Assembly (NCBI GenBank): GCA_003156795.1 | Contig: PMHU01000246.1 | Location: 1 to 10,983 of the forward strand | Length of the DNA: 10,983 nt | Reading direction: 5' to 3' | Source: Acidimicrobiaceae bacterium | GTDB taxonomy: Bacteria; Actinomycetota; Acidimicrobiia; Acidimicrobiales; Palsa-688 | In this document: positions 1 through 6,191 of the stretch, piece after piece | Numbering within the stretch: position 1 is the first letter of the stretch | How the letters are laid out: every line of letters begins with the position of its first letter | Notes under the pieces: generated by a model | Database searches by the model: none | What the model saw: the letters and a program-made list of their open reading frames with translations, nothing else | Told to the model about the DNA's origin: nothing | Position numbers and translations under genes: made by a program

Positions 1-239
1 TCAACGAGGCCTTCGCCTCGGTGGTGCTGGCCTGGGAGAAGGAGCACCACCCCGACATGGACAAGGTGAACCCGAACGGCGGGGCCATCGCCCTGGGCCA
101 TCCCCTCGGGGCCTCGGGGGGCAAGCTGTGCGCCACCCTGCTCAACGAGCTCGAGCGCACCGGCGGCCGCTACGGACTCCAGACGATGTGCGAGGGCGGC
201 GGTCAGGCCAACGTCACCATCGTCGAACGCCTGGGCTAG
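1..239 (+). CDS. fadA6: Acetyl-CoA acetyltransferase (thiolase), FadA6 type, C-terminal fragment
   Basis: The reading frame is open from base 3 to a TAG stop at 237-239 and gives the last 78 residues of a thiolase; the 5' part lies outside the window. All three C-terminal thiolase signatures are intact: NEAF at the very start of the fragment, the GHP box (ALGHPLGA) and the CEGGG box with the second catalytic Cys. It should therefore be a working degradative thiolase in the cytoplasm. The ending GLQTMCEGGGQANVTIVERL closely resembles the end of mycobacterial FadA6 as I remember it. FadA6 thiolyses the beta-keto acyl-CoA left after opening of the last steroid ring. The ipd genes nearby support this, although they are on the other strand. 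Another FadA paralogue remains possible because only about a fifth of the protein is visible. Confidence 0.85.
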   Translation, partial: NEAFASVVLAWEKEHHPDMDKVNPNGGAIALGHPLGASGGKLCATLLNELERTGGRYGLQTMCEGGGQANVTIVERLG

Positions 240-243
240 TCGC

Positions 244-270
244 CCGGCCAAACCCCGCCAGCCTGGCCGG
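244..270 (+). terminator. Stem-loop just after fadA6, possible terminator
   Basis: A perfect 7-bp inverted repeat, CCGGCCA (244-250) and TGGCCGG (264-270), with a 13-nt spacer begins 5 nt after the thiolase stop. It lies between convergent genes (fadA6 + and tetR -). There is no T-tract, only TTCC after the stem, so it would be a GC-rich actinobacterial-type terminator or simply an mRNA 3' end structure. Confidence 0.4.
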
Positions 271-392
271 TTCCGCCCGGACCTACCCCGGGAGGCACGT
301 GCGAGCCTTGGCCACGTGGACGGCGGTGCCCTCGGCGTACATGGCTCTAACGACGTCCGGTGGGAACGTGGGGTGCTTGACCATACACGCGT

Positions 393-986
393 CTATCTGT
401 GCATTGTCTGGGGGTGGGTGGTCGGTCGGAGACAGGCATCGAGGAAGCGCCGCAGTTCGGCGTCGTCGCGGGCCGCGGTGGCCGGGTCGAGCAGGAGCGC
501 TTGGAGCAGCCGGACCATGTGCTCGGCCAGGACAGCCCGCTGAACGTCGTCGAGGTGGTGGAGGTCGATCGGCAGTTGGGCCAGGACGAGCGTCGCCAGC
601 CCAGGCGCCCGGGTGGACGTGATGAGGGCGTCACCGTGGCCAGGTCGAGCGATGAACGAGAGACGAGGGTCGCTCGGGAGGTTGCGCAAGCAGTAATAGA
701 CCACCTCCACGATGGCATCGGACGCATCCTCGATGCCGGCCAGATGCTCGGTCAAGCGGTCGACCAGGGCCCCGGCCGCTTCCCCTGCGACCGCCTCGAA
801 CAGCGCACTCCGGTTGGAGAAGTAGCGGTAGACGGTCTGGCGGGTTACCCCGAGTCGGAACGCCACCTTGGCGATGTCGGCCGCATCCCCGGACTGTTCG
901 ACGCACTCCACCGCGGCTTGGACGATCCGCTGCACCGCCTCTTGGTCGCTGGCGGGTGGGTTGCCTCCCCATCCGTGCGTTCGCAC
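393..986 (-). CDS. TetR-family transcriptional regulator (tetR1)
   Basis: 197-residue one-domain TetR repressor, the normal length for the family. The N-terminal helix-turn-helix lies around residues 36-60, with the recognition helix in LGVTRQTVYRYFSNRSALF, a typical TetR signature. The C-terminal half is an all-helical ligand and dimer domain that I cannot assign to a ligand. The start is GTG at 986. There is no Shine-Dalgarno sequence in front of it, but a promoter-like sequence ends about 7 nt upstream, so a leaderless transcript is plausible. The gene diverges from the Rieske oxygenase with a 23-bp gap containing a perfect inverted repeat, the classic layout of a repressor and its target. 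It does not look like KstR2. Confidence 0.88.
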   Translation of the reverse strand: MRTHGWGGNPPASDQEAVQRIVQAAVECVEQSGDAADIAKVAFRLGVTRQTVYRYFSNRSALFEAVAGEAAGALVDRLTEHLAGIEDASDAIVEVVYYCLRNLPSDPRLSFIARPGHGDALITSTRAPGLATLVLAQLPIDLHHLDDVQRAVLAEHMVRLLQALLLDPATAARDDAELRRFLDACLRPTTHPQTMHR

Positions 987-993
987 CCGAACG
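978..993. promoter_or_regulatory. Inverted repeat CGTTCG-N4-CGAACG, likely TetR1 operator
   Basis: Perfect 6-bp arms with a 4-bp spacer (CACC) lie over the tetR1 start codon and 16 bp ahead of the Rieske ATG. A site here would block both divergent genes. Position, symmetry and size fit a TetR dimer site; binding is inferred. Confidence 0.5.
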
Positions 994-1023
994 AAGATAG
1001 GAGAGCAGCATGACGGCTGTCGA
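994..1023 (-). promoter_or_regulatory. Candidate promoter of tetR1 giving a leaderless mRNA
   Basis: Read on the minus strand, TCGACA (1023-1018, 5 of 6 bases of the -35 consensus) is followed after 18 nt by TATCTT (999-994, fits TANNNT). Transcription would begin about 986-988, on or next to the GTG start at 986. This matches the absence of a ribosome binding site. The -35 element lies inside the first codons of the Rieske gene. Confidence 0.4.
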
Positions 1024-2197
1024 CGAAGGCCGGATCGGGCACGTCGGTCCGACCGACCCCGAGCTGACCAAAAGAGCCCTCGGCCACGTGCGGGCGGGCA
1101 CCACCGACCTGGCTCCGGCAGTGCTGAAGGTGCCGCTGTCGTACTACGGCGACGAGGAGTTGCTGCGACGCGAGACGGACCTGCTCATGCGCACTCCGAT
1201 CGCGGTGGTCGCCAGCGCCAGGGTCCGAGAGGCCCACGACTTCGTGGTCCGGGAGGTCCTCGGGACCTCAGTCCTGGTCTCGCGTGGATCAGACGGCGTC
1301 GTGCGCGCCTTCCTCAACTACTGCCGCCATCGCGGCGCCCGCCCGGCCGAAGGTTGCGGGCAAGCTCGCCGCTTCAGCTGCCCGTACCACGGCTGGGTGT
1401 ACGACAGCGAGGGCGGCCTGGTAGGGATCCCAGGCCAGCGGGGTTTCACCGGCGTCCACCGTAGCGACACCGGCTTGGTGGCCTTGCCGTGCGAGGAGCG
1501 CCACGGCCTGGTCTGGGCGGTCCTCACGGCCAAGGCGCCCTTGGACCTCGACGCCCACCTCGGCCCCCTCGACGCCGAGCTGGGAGGATGGCAGCTAAGC
1601 GACTACGAGCACCTCACCTACCGAGACCTCGAGACGGAGGTTAGCTATAAGGCGGCCCTGGAGGCCTTCGCCGAGAGCTACCACTTCCCTTACGTGCACG
1701 CCAACAGCCTCATCGGGCAGAACACCATTGCGGACGTCGCTGTCCACGAGGCGTTCGGCCGGCACCACCGGATCTGCTTTCCCTTTCCGTGGATCACGAA
1801 TCTGGACGAAGGCGAGGCCAGCTGGGAGCCGGTCGACAACGTGGCCGTCATCTACTGGGTCTACCCGAACCTGGTGCTCGCCTTCACCTCGGTGGGCGTC
1901 GAGCTCATCGACATCCTGCCCGCCGGCGCCCCGACGCGCTGCACCGTGCGTCACGGATGGATGGCCAGGTTTCCGGCGACCACAGACGAGGAGCGGGCCG
2001 GCTACTCGGATCTGTTCGAGCTGGTCCACGCCGCGCTGCGCGACGAGGACTGCGCCGTGCTCCGGCTGTGCGGGGACGGGATCCGCAACGGCCAGCACGG
2101 CCACATGCTCATCGGCCGAAACGAGATCGGGGTGCAGCACGTCGTGCGCACTTTCGCGGGCGCACTCGGGATCGAGTTCATGCTCGGAGAAGCCTGA
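1010..2197 (+). CDS. Rieske non-heme iron oxygenase, alpha (catalytic) subunit
   Basis: 395 residues, normal for a terminal oxygenase alpha subunit. The N-terminal Rieske [2Fe-2S] domain has C105 and H107 (CRHRGA) and C124 and H127 (CPYHGW). The C-terminal catalytic domain has the mononuclear iron motif with E222, H225 and H230 (AESYHFPYVH), and D347 is a possible third ligand. The ATG at 1010 follows AGGAGAG at the right spacing. It should hydroxylate a ring or alicyclic substrate using O2 and electrons from a ferredoxin and reductase, neither of which is in the window. It is not an obvious KshA (steroid 9-alpha-hydroxylase). The substrate is unknown; the locus suggests a steroid-derived or other cyclic compound. 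The divergent TetR1 is the likely regulator. Confidence 0.9.
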   Translation: MTAVDEGRIGHVGPTDPELTKRALGHVRAGTTDLAPAVLKVPLSYYGDEELLRRETDLLMRTPIAVVASARVREAHDFVVREVLGTSVLVSRGSDGVVRAFLNYCRHRGARPAEGCGQARRFSCPYHGWVYDSEGGLVGIPGQRGFTGVHRSDTGLVALPCEERHGLVWAVLTAKAPLDLDAHLGPLDAELGGWQLSDYEHLTYRDLETEVSYKAALEAFAESYHFPYVHANSLIGQNTIADVAVHEAFGRHHRICFPFPWITNLDEGEASWEPVDNVAVIYWVYPNLVLAFTSVGVELIDILPAGAPTRCTVRHGWMARFPATTDEERAGYSDLFELVHAALRDEDCAVLRLCGDGIRNGQHGHMLIGRNEIGVQHVVRTFAGALGIEFMLGEA

Positions 2198-2261
2198 CGA
2201 AAGCGCCCAGCCGGGCCGTACACTCCAAGCAGAGACGGCTCGAAGTTCCCCTCACGCACCG

Positions 2262-2278
2262 TCGGCGCCCTGCGCCGA
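2262..2278 (+). other. 7-bp hairpin in the Rieske-yceI gap
   Basis: TCGGCGC (2262-2268), loop CCT, GCGCCGA (2272-2278): a perfect compact stem in the 117-bp gap, 65 nt after the Rieske stop and 36 nt before the yceI start. No T-tract follows. It could end part of the Rieske transcript or protect its 3' end. I see no convincing promoter for yceI in this gap. Confidence 0.3.
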
Positions 2279-2302
2279 GGCGCGCAACAGCCGTCCTCAG
2301 CT

Positions 2303-2308
2303 AGGAGG
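2303..2308 (+). promoter_or_regulatory. Ribosome binding site AGGAGG that fixes the yceI GTG start
   Basis: A full-consensus AGGAGG ends 6 nt before the GTG at 2315. It settles the choice of this GTG as start, with no upstream ATG competing. Confidence 0.75.
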
Positions 2309-2314
2309 CCCACC

Positions 2315-2854
2315 GTGGCAGCGACGGATCCGACCACCGACCCAACAACCTTGCTCGCGGGCGCTACCGGCGACTGGCGCCTCGATCCCGCGGCTACCAC
2401 GATCGAGCTGCGAACGAAGGCCGCTTGGGGGCTGGCCAAGGTCAAAGGCAGCTTCGACGCGATCGAGGGACACGGAAGCGTGGGTGAGGACGGCACGTTG
2501 TCCGGTGCGCTGGTGATCGACGCCAAGTCCGTCGATACTGGGGTCAAGCGGCGCGACAAGCACCTCCGGAGCGGCGACTTCTTCGAAGTGGACAAGCATC
2601 CCACCTTCACCTACGTCGCCACCGGGGTGAGCCCCGATGGCGAGGGCCGGCTCAAAGTGAGCGGCACCCTCACCATCAAAGGGCAATCTCGCCCCCTCGA
2701 CCTGATTGCCACCGCGACGGAGCCGGCCCCGGGCCGAGCGATCCTGACCGCGGAAGCCGAGATCGACCGCAGGCAGTGGGGGATCACCTGGGCCAAGATG
2801 GGAGCCGGGGTGCACAATCATCTGGTCGTGGCCGCTCATTTCACGCGTCCGTAG
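2315..2854 (+). CDS. YceI-family lipid-binding beta-barrel protein
   Basis: 179 residues, the usual size of a YceI domain protein. It opens with a short Ala/Thr/Pro-rich stretch and then the family pattern: W21-LDP, the segment KGSFDAIEG (about 44-52), the hallmark block RDKHLRSGDFF with EVDKHPTF (about 80-98), SGTLTIKG (116-123) and a final antiparallel strand ending in HNHLVVAAHF. YceI folds as a lipocalin-like barrel that binds long isoprenoid or amphipathic molecules. No signal peptide is visible, so a cytoplasmic place is likely. In this locus it may carry or buffer a hydrophobic intermediate; that is inference. The GTG start has an excellent ribosome binding site. It lies between the Rieske and PanE-like genes on the same strand and could be cotranscribed with either. 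Confidence 0.9.
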   Translation: MAATDPTTDPTTLLAGATGDWRLDPAATTIELRTKAAWGLAKVKGSFDAIEGHGSVGEDGTLSGALVIDAKSVDTGVKRRDKHLRSGDFFEVDKHPTFTYVATGVSPDGEGRLKVSGTLTIKGQSRPLDLIATATEPAPGRAILTAEAEIDRRQWGITWAKMGAGVHNHLVVAAHFTRP

Positions 2855-2858
2855 TTTC

Positions 2859-2902
2859 GGCGCCCTTCCGTAAGGCGCCACGCCCCTTCTGGCGCCGGCG
2901 CC
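2859..2902 (+). terminator. GGCGCC-rich stem-loops between yceI and panE-like gene
   Basis: GGCGCC occurs at 2859, 2874, 2891 and 2897. The best stem is GGCGCCA (2874-2880) with TGGCGCC (2890-2896), 7 bp with a 9-nt loop; the first two copies can pair instead. The stems begin 5 nt after the YceI stop. No T-tract follows, so a terminator role is only plausible. Confidence 0.35.
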
Positions 2903-2922
2903 GGTTGTGACAGGGTATTCCG

Positions 2923-3888
2923 ATGCGATTCGTCGTCTACGGGGCCGGGGCCATCGGTGGTCTGATCGGAGCGCTGCTGGCCGAAGCCGGAGAGGATGTC
3001 CTGCTCATCGCCCGAGGGGCGCATGCTGAGGCCATTCGGCGCTCAGGGCTCGCGGTCGAGTCGCCCGAGGGGCGTCGTCTGGTCCCTTTGGCCGTGGCCG
3101 AGGGGCCGGCCGCGTCTTTCCACCCCGGGGATGTCGTCCTCTTGGCCGTGAAATCCCAGGACACCGCCGCCGCCCTGTCGGCGCTGCGACAGACGGCGCC
3201 GCCATCCATATCGGTGGTCTGCGTGCAGAACGGAGTGGATAACGAGCGCGCCGCCCTGCGTCTGTTTGCCGACGTCTATGGAGTGTGCGTCATGTGTCCG
3301 GCCGCCCACTTGGAGCCGGGGGTGGTGCAGGCCTTCTCGTCTCCGACTCCCGGTCTGCTCGATGTGGGCCGTTACCCGGTTGGCGTCGACGCACTGTGTA
3401 GCGCGCTGGCCGCGGCCTTTCGCGCCGCCACGTTCGAGTCGGTGGCACGCCCGGACATCATGCGCTGGAAGTACCGCAAGCTGTTGATGAACCTGGGCAA
3501 CGCGGTGGAGGCCCTATGCGACGGTCCGGGACGCTTGGAGCTCGCGCACCTCGCCGGCGACGAGGGGGTCGCCTGCTTGCGAGCCGCCGGCATCGACGCC
3601 GCTTCGGAGGAGGAGGACGCGGCCCGGCGGGGGGACCTGCTCCAACTCCACGCTGTCGGAGGCCACCGGAGAGCCGGGGGATCCAGCTGGCAGAGCCTCC
3701 AGCGCGGCGCGGGATCGATCGAGAGCGACTACCTCAACGGCGAGATCGTCCTCCTGGGCCGGCGCCACGGAATCCCGACACCGGTGAATGCCCTGCTGCA
3801 GGAGCTGGCGTGGGAGCGGACGCTGAGCGGGGCCGGACCGGGGTCCTTATCGACTGCCGCCTTCTTCGAGCGCCTATCGGAGGGGTAG
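2923..3888 (+). CDS. Ketopantoate reductase (PanE/ApbA) family dehydrogenase
   Basis: 321 residues, a full-length family member. The N-terminal Rossmann domain starts with the GAGAIG dinucleotide motif (7-12); the R31 region (IARGAH) fits NADPH preference. VKSQ (K77) and QNGVDN (102-107, N103) are the conserved nucleotide and substrate positions. The C-terminal helical domain has the catalytic-lysine block W182-KYR-K186-LLMN190, matching the W-K-N pattern of PanE, and a conserved segment SIESDYLNGEIV followed by RRHGIPTPVN. The reaction is NAD(P)-dependent reduction or oxidation of a 2-keto or hydroxy acid. Many actinobacterial paralogues are not pantothenate enzymes, and this catabolic setting makes a pathway-specific dehydrogenase at least as likely as true PanE. 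Its 3' end overlaps the end of ipdC by 15 bp on the opposite strand. The ribosome binding site is weak. Confidence 0.85.
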   Translation: MRFVVYGAGAIGGLIGALLAEAGEDVLLIARGAHAEAIRRSGLAVESPEGRRLVPLAVAEGPAASFHPGDVVLLAVKSQDTAAALSALRQTAPPSISVVCVQNGVDNERAALRLFADVYGVCVMCPAAHLEPGVVQAFSSPTPGLLDVGRYPVGVDALCSALAAAFRAATFESVARPDIMRWKYRKLLMNLGNAVEALCDGPGRLELAHLAGDEGVACLRAAGIDAASEEEDAARRGDLLQLHAVGGHRRAGGSSWQSLQRGAGSIESDYLNGEIVLLGRRHGIPTPVNALLQELAWERTLSGAGPGSLSTAAFFERLSEG

Positions 3889-5004
3889 CTCGGAGCCGGG
3901 ACGCGTGACCGAGTCCGGACCACGGACTCGTCCGGCCAGGTCCGCCAGCGTGGCGATGGCCTCGGCCACCATTCCTTCGATTAGCTCGGCGACCGTGGGA
4001 AGCGCTTCGATCAGACCGGTCACCTGGCCTGTGGGCAGGATCCCCGCCTCGAGGCGCCCTTCGACCATCGTGGCTCGGGTCAGCATGGGGGCGTTGGCGG
4101 CCATGGCCACTTGGGCCCAGCTCATCTCCCCGTTGCGCTTCATGGCCACGCCCTCGCGGAGTAGGTCCGCCAGGCTGGTCGAAGTGAGTTTCCGTAGGCG
4201 AAGTGCGTTGGCGACGGCCCGGGCTGCCGCCATCGGTCCGATGCGACCGTCCAAGCGGTCGACCAGGTCGGTGCGGATCACCCGCTGGGGGGCCCCGTCG
4301 ATGGCGCGCGTCACGACCGTGTCGGTCAGCGCCGCGACCAGGTAGCGCTCCTTGACGTGGTCGGGGACCGTGCTCTCCTTGGTCAGCAGGAAGCGGGTTC
4401 CCATGGCCACCCCGGCGGCACCCCAAGCCATCGCCGCGATCAGTCCGCGGCCGTCGTGGAAGCCACCGGCGCCCATCACCGGGATGTCGACCTGGGCGGT
4501 TACCTGAGGCAGCAGCAAGCTGGTCGGGATGGAACCCGTGTGCCCACCGCCTTCTTGACCTTGGGCGATCACGGCATCGACGCCCATGGCCGCGACCTTC
4601 TCGGCGTGGCGGGGGGCGGCGACGGTTGGCATGGTGACGATCCCGCCGTCGCGCAGCTTGGCGACCAGGGCCGCGTTGGGCGCTTGCGCGAAGCTGGCCA
4701 CCCTGATCTGCTCCTTGATCATCAGGTCGACGAAGCGTTCCACGTCAGCATGGTTGGACCTCAGGTTGACCCCGAAGGCGTTGCCGGTCCGGTCTTTGAC
4801 CTCGCGGATGGCGGCCAGCAACTGGTCGTAGGTCATGGTGGCCGACGCCAGGATGCCGAGGCCACCAGCGGCCGATGTGGCTGCGGTCAGGCGGGCCCCG
4901 GCCACCCAGCCCATGCCCGTCTGCACGATGGGATAGCGGACGCCGAGGAGATCGCACGCCGGCGTGCGCAAAGCGGCGACCGGATCCAGAGGGTCACCGT
5001 TCAT
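3874..5004 (-). CDS. ipdC: IpdC-type flavin-dependent oxidoreductase (nitronate monooxygenase superfamily)
   Basis: 376 residues from the ATG at 5004, a TIM barrel of the 2-nitropropane dioxygenase/nitronate monooxygenase superfamily. FMN-site motifs are GMGWVAG (30-36), GGLGILASATMT (47-58), AQGQEGGGHTG (147-157, with His155) and VMGAGGFHDGRG (176-187), then AMGTRF (200-205). These are the features of IpdC, an enzyme of the late steroid-ring pathway thought to act on the HIC-CoA intermediate before EchA20 opens ring D; I am less sure of the exact redox step. The ATG overlaps the stop of the upstream thiolase-like gene as ATGA, so translation is coupled. The frame stays open further upstream, but that part lies inside the thiolase-like gene. 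It is the last gene of the operon. True nitronate monooxygenase is unlikely given the neighbours. Confidence 0.85.
   Translation of the reverse strand: MNGDPLDPVAALRTPACDLLGVRYPIVQTGMGWVAGARLTAATSAAGGLGILASATMTYDQLLAAIREVKDRTGNAFGVNLRSNHADVERFVDLMIKEQIRVASFAQAPNAALVAKLRDGGIVTMPTVAAPRHAEKVAAMGVDAVIAQGQEGGGHTGSIPTSLLLPQVTAQVDIPVMGAGGFHDGRGLIAAMAWGAAGVAMGTRFLLTKESTVPDHVKERYLVAALTDTVVTRAIDGAPQRVIRTDLVDRLDGRIGPMAAARAVANALRLRKLTSTSLADLLREGVAMKRNGEMSWAQVAMAANAPMLTRATMVEGRLEAGILPTGQVTGLIEALPTVAELIEGMVAEAIATLADLAGRVRGPDSVTRPGSELPLR
3910..3930 (+). terminator. 8-bp hairpin past the panE-like stop, inside the ipdC 3' end
   Basis: CGAGTCCG (3910-3917), loop GACCA, CGGACTCG (3923-3930): a perfect 8-bp stem 22 nt after the stop of the panE-like gene. 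It lies within the last 19 codons of ipdC on the other strand. No T-tract follows. The position fits a terminator for the plus-strand transcript. Confidence 0.35.
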
Positions 5005-6191
5005 GTGGACAGGATGACGCAGGAGCCGTGGCCGAACAGCCCCTGATTGATCGTGAGGCCCACCCGGGCTCCGTCGACCTGCCTGGCCCCGGCCTGACCG
5101 CGTAGCTGCCACGTCACTTCGCACACTTGAGAGATGGCCTGAGCCGGGACCGCTTCCCCGAAGCAGGCGAGGCCCCCGGACGTGTTGACAGGAACCCTCC
5201 CACCGATGGTGGTCGCTCCTTCGTGCAACAGCTTCTCGGCCTCGCCGCGAGCACACAGGCCGATGTCCTCGTACCAATCCAGTTCCAACGCGGTCGAGAG
5301 GTCGTAGACCTCGGCCAGCGACAGGTCCTGCGGGCCGAGGCCGGCTTCCTCGTAGGCTGCGGCCGCGATCGACTCACGGAATCCGATGGCCGGAGCGGTC
5401 ACCGTCGCAGCCGAGTCGGTGGCGATGTCCGGCAAGTCCACCGCCGTGTTCGGGAAGCGGGGCGTCACCGTCGAAACCGAGCGTATGCGCACCCGGGCCG
5501 CCGATCCCAGCTTGCGGACCGCGGCCGCCGAGCCGAGCACCACGGCGGCGGCGCCGTCGGAGGTTGCGCAAATGTCGAGCAGGCGCAAGGGATCCGACAC
5601 CACCGGTGACGCCATGACGTCCTCAGCCGAGACCTCCTTGCGGTAACGGGCGTTGGGGTTGTGCACCCCGTGACGCGAGTTCTTGACCTTGACCGCGGCG
5701 AAGTCGGCCGGACCGGCGCCGTAGAGGTCCATGCGCCGCCGGGCGTACAGCCCGAAGAACGCCGGGTTGGTGGCGCCGATCAGGCGGAAGCGCAGCCAGT
5801 CGGGATCATCCCAGCGCTCCCCGGCGTTTGGTGCGAGGAAGCCCTTCGGGGTGGTGTCGGCGCCGACGACCAGGGCCAGGTCGCAAAGCCCGGCCAGGAT
5901 CCGCGTCCGGGCCGCCTCGATGGCGGCCGACCCCGACGCGCAAGCGGCGTAGCACGTCGCCACTCGGGCTCCGTTCCATCCGAGGGCCCGGGCCATCGTC
6001 GATCCAGCCACGTAGCCGCCGTACCCGTTGCGTACGGTCTCGCCACCGACGATGAAGTCGACGTCCTTCCAGTCCACGCCGGCGTCGGCCAGCGCGGCGC
6101 GCGCCGCGGCCACCCCGTAGCTGACGAACGGTCGGCCCCACTTGCCCCACGGATGCATGCCGACACCGAGGACTGCCACATCGCCGCTCAC
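5001..6191 (-). CDS. Thiolase-like protein of the SCP2-thiolase / Ltp2 type (probable DUF35-dependent aldolase)
   Basis: 396 residues with the two-lobed thiolase fold. The nucleophile position is kept as Cys84 in CYAACASGSAA. The other family motifs are altered: the HDCF box of SCP2-thiolases reads Y296-D-L-S in LAEVYDLST, the GHP box reads G345-E-A in FGEAVPAQ, and the C-terminal box is INQGLFGHGS (Asn382 in place of Cys, as in SCP2-type members). A normal thiolysis mechanism is therefore doubtful. Ltp2, which performs retro-aldol cleavage of the steroid side chain with a DUF35 partner, belongs to this group. The gene directly follows a DUF35 gene with a 4-bp GTGA overlap, so the two should form one complex. 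The start is GTG at 6191. The substrate is unknown; its place between ipdB and ipdC points to a CoA thioester of the C/D-ring pathway or a side-chain intermediate. Confidence 0.85.
   Translation of the reverse strand: MSGDVAVLGVGMHPWGKWGRPFVSYGVAAARAALADAGVDWKDVDFIVGGETVRNGYGGYVAGSTMARALGWNGARVATCYAACASGSAAIEAARTRILAGLCDLALVVGADTTPKGFLAPNAGERWDDPDWLRFRLIGATNPAFFGLYARRRMDLYGAGPADFAAVKVKNSRHGVHNPNARYRKEVSAEDVMASPVVSDPLRLLDICATSDGAAAVVLGSAAAVRKLGSAARVRIRSVSTVTPRFPNTAVDLPDIATDSAATVTAPAIGFRESIAAAAYEEAGLGPQDLSLAEVYDLSTALELDWYEDIGLCARGEAEKLLHEGATTIGGRVPVNTSGGLACFGEAVPAQAISQVCEVTWQLRGQAGARQVDGARVGLTINQGLFGHGSCVILST

Noticed and set aside
296..318. Two CACGTG palindromes 17 bp apart in the fadA6-tetR1 gap
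   Set aside because: They lie between convergent gene ends, where no promoter is expected, and the hexamer is frequent in GC-rich DNA.
399..1013. 204-codon plus-strand open frame antisense to tetR1
   Set aside because: The minus strand carries a clear TetR helix-turn-helix. The antisense product resembles nothing and lacks its own context.
3874..5277. 467-residue version of IpdC
   Set aside because: The extra 91 residues lie within the thiolase-like gene in another frame and are low-complexity Arg/Gly/Ser. The ATGA overlap at 5001-5004 gives the family length.
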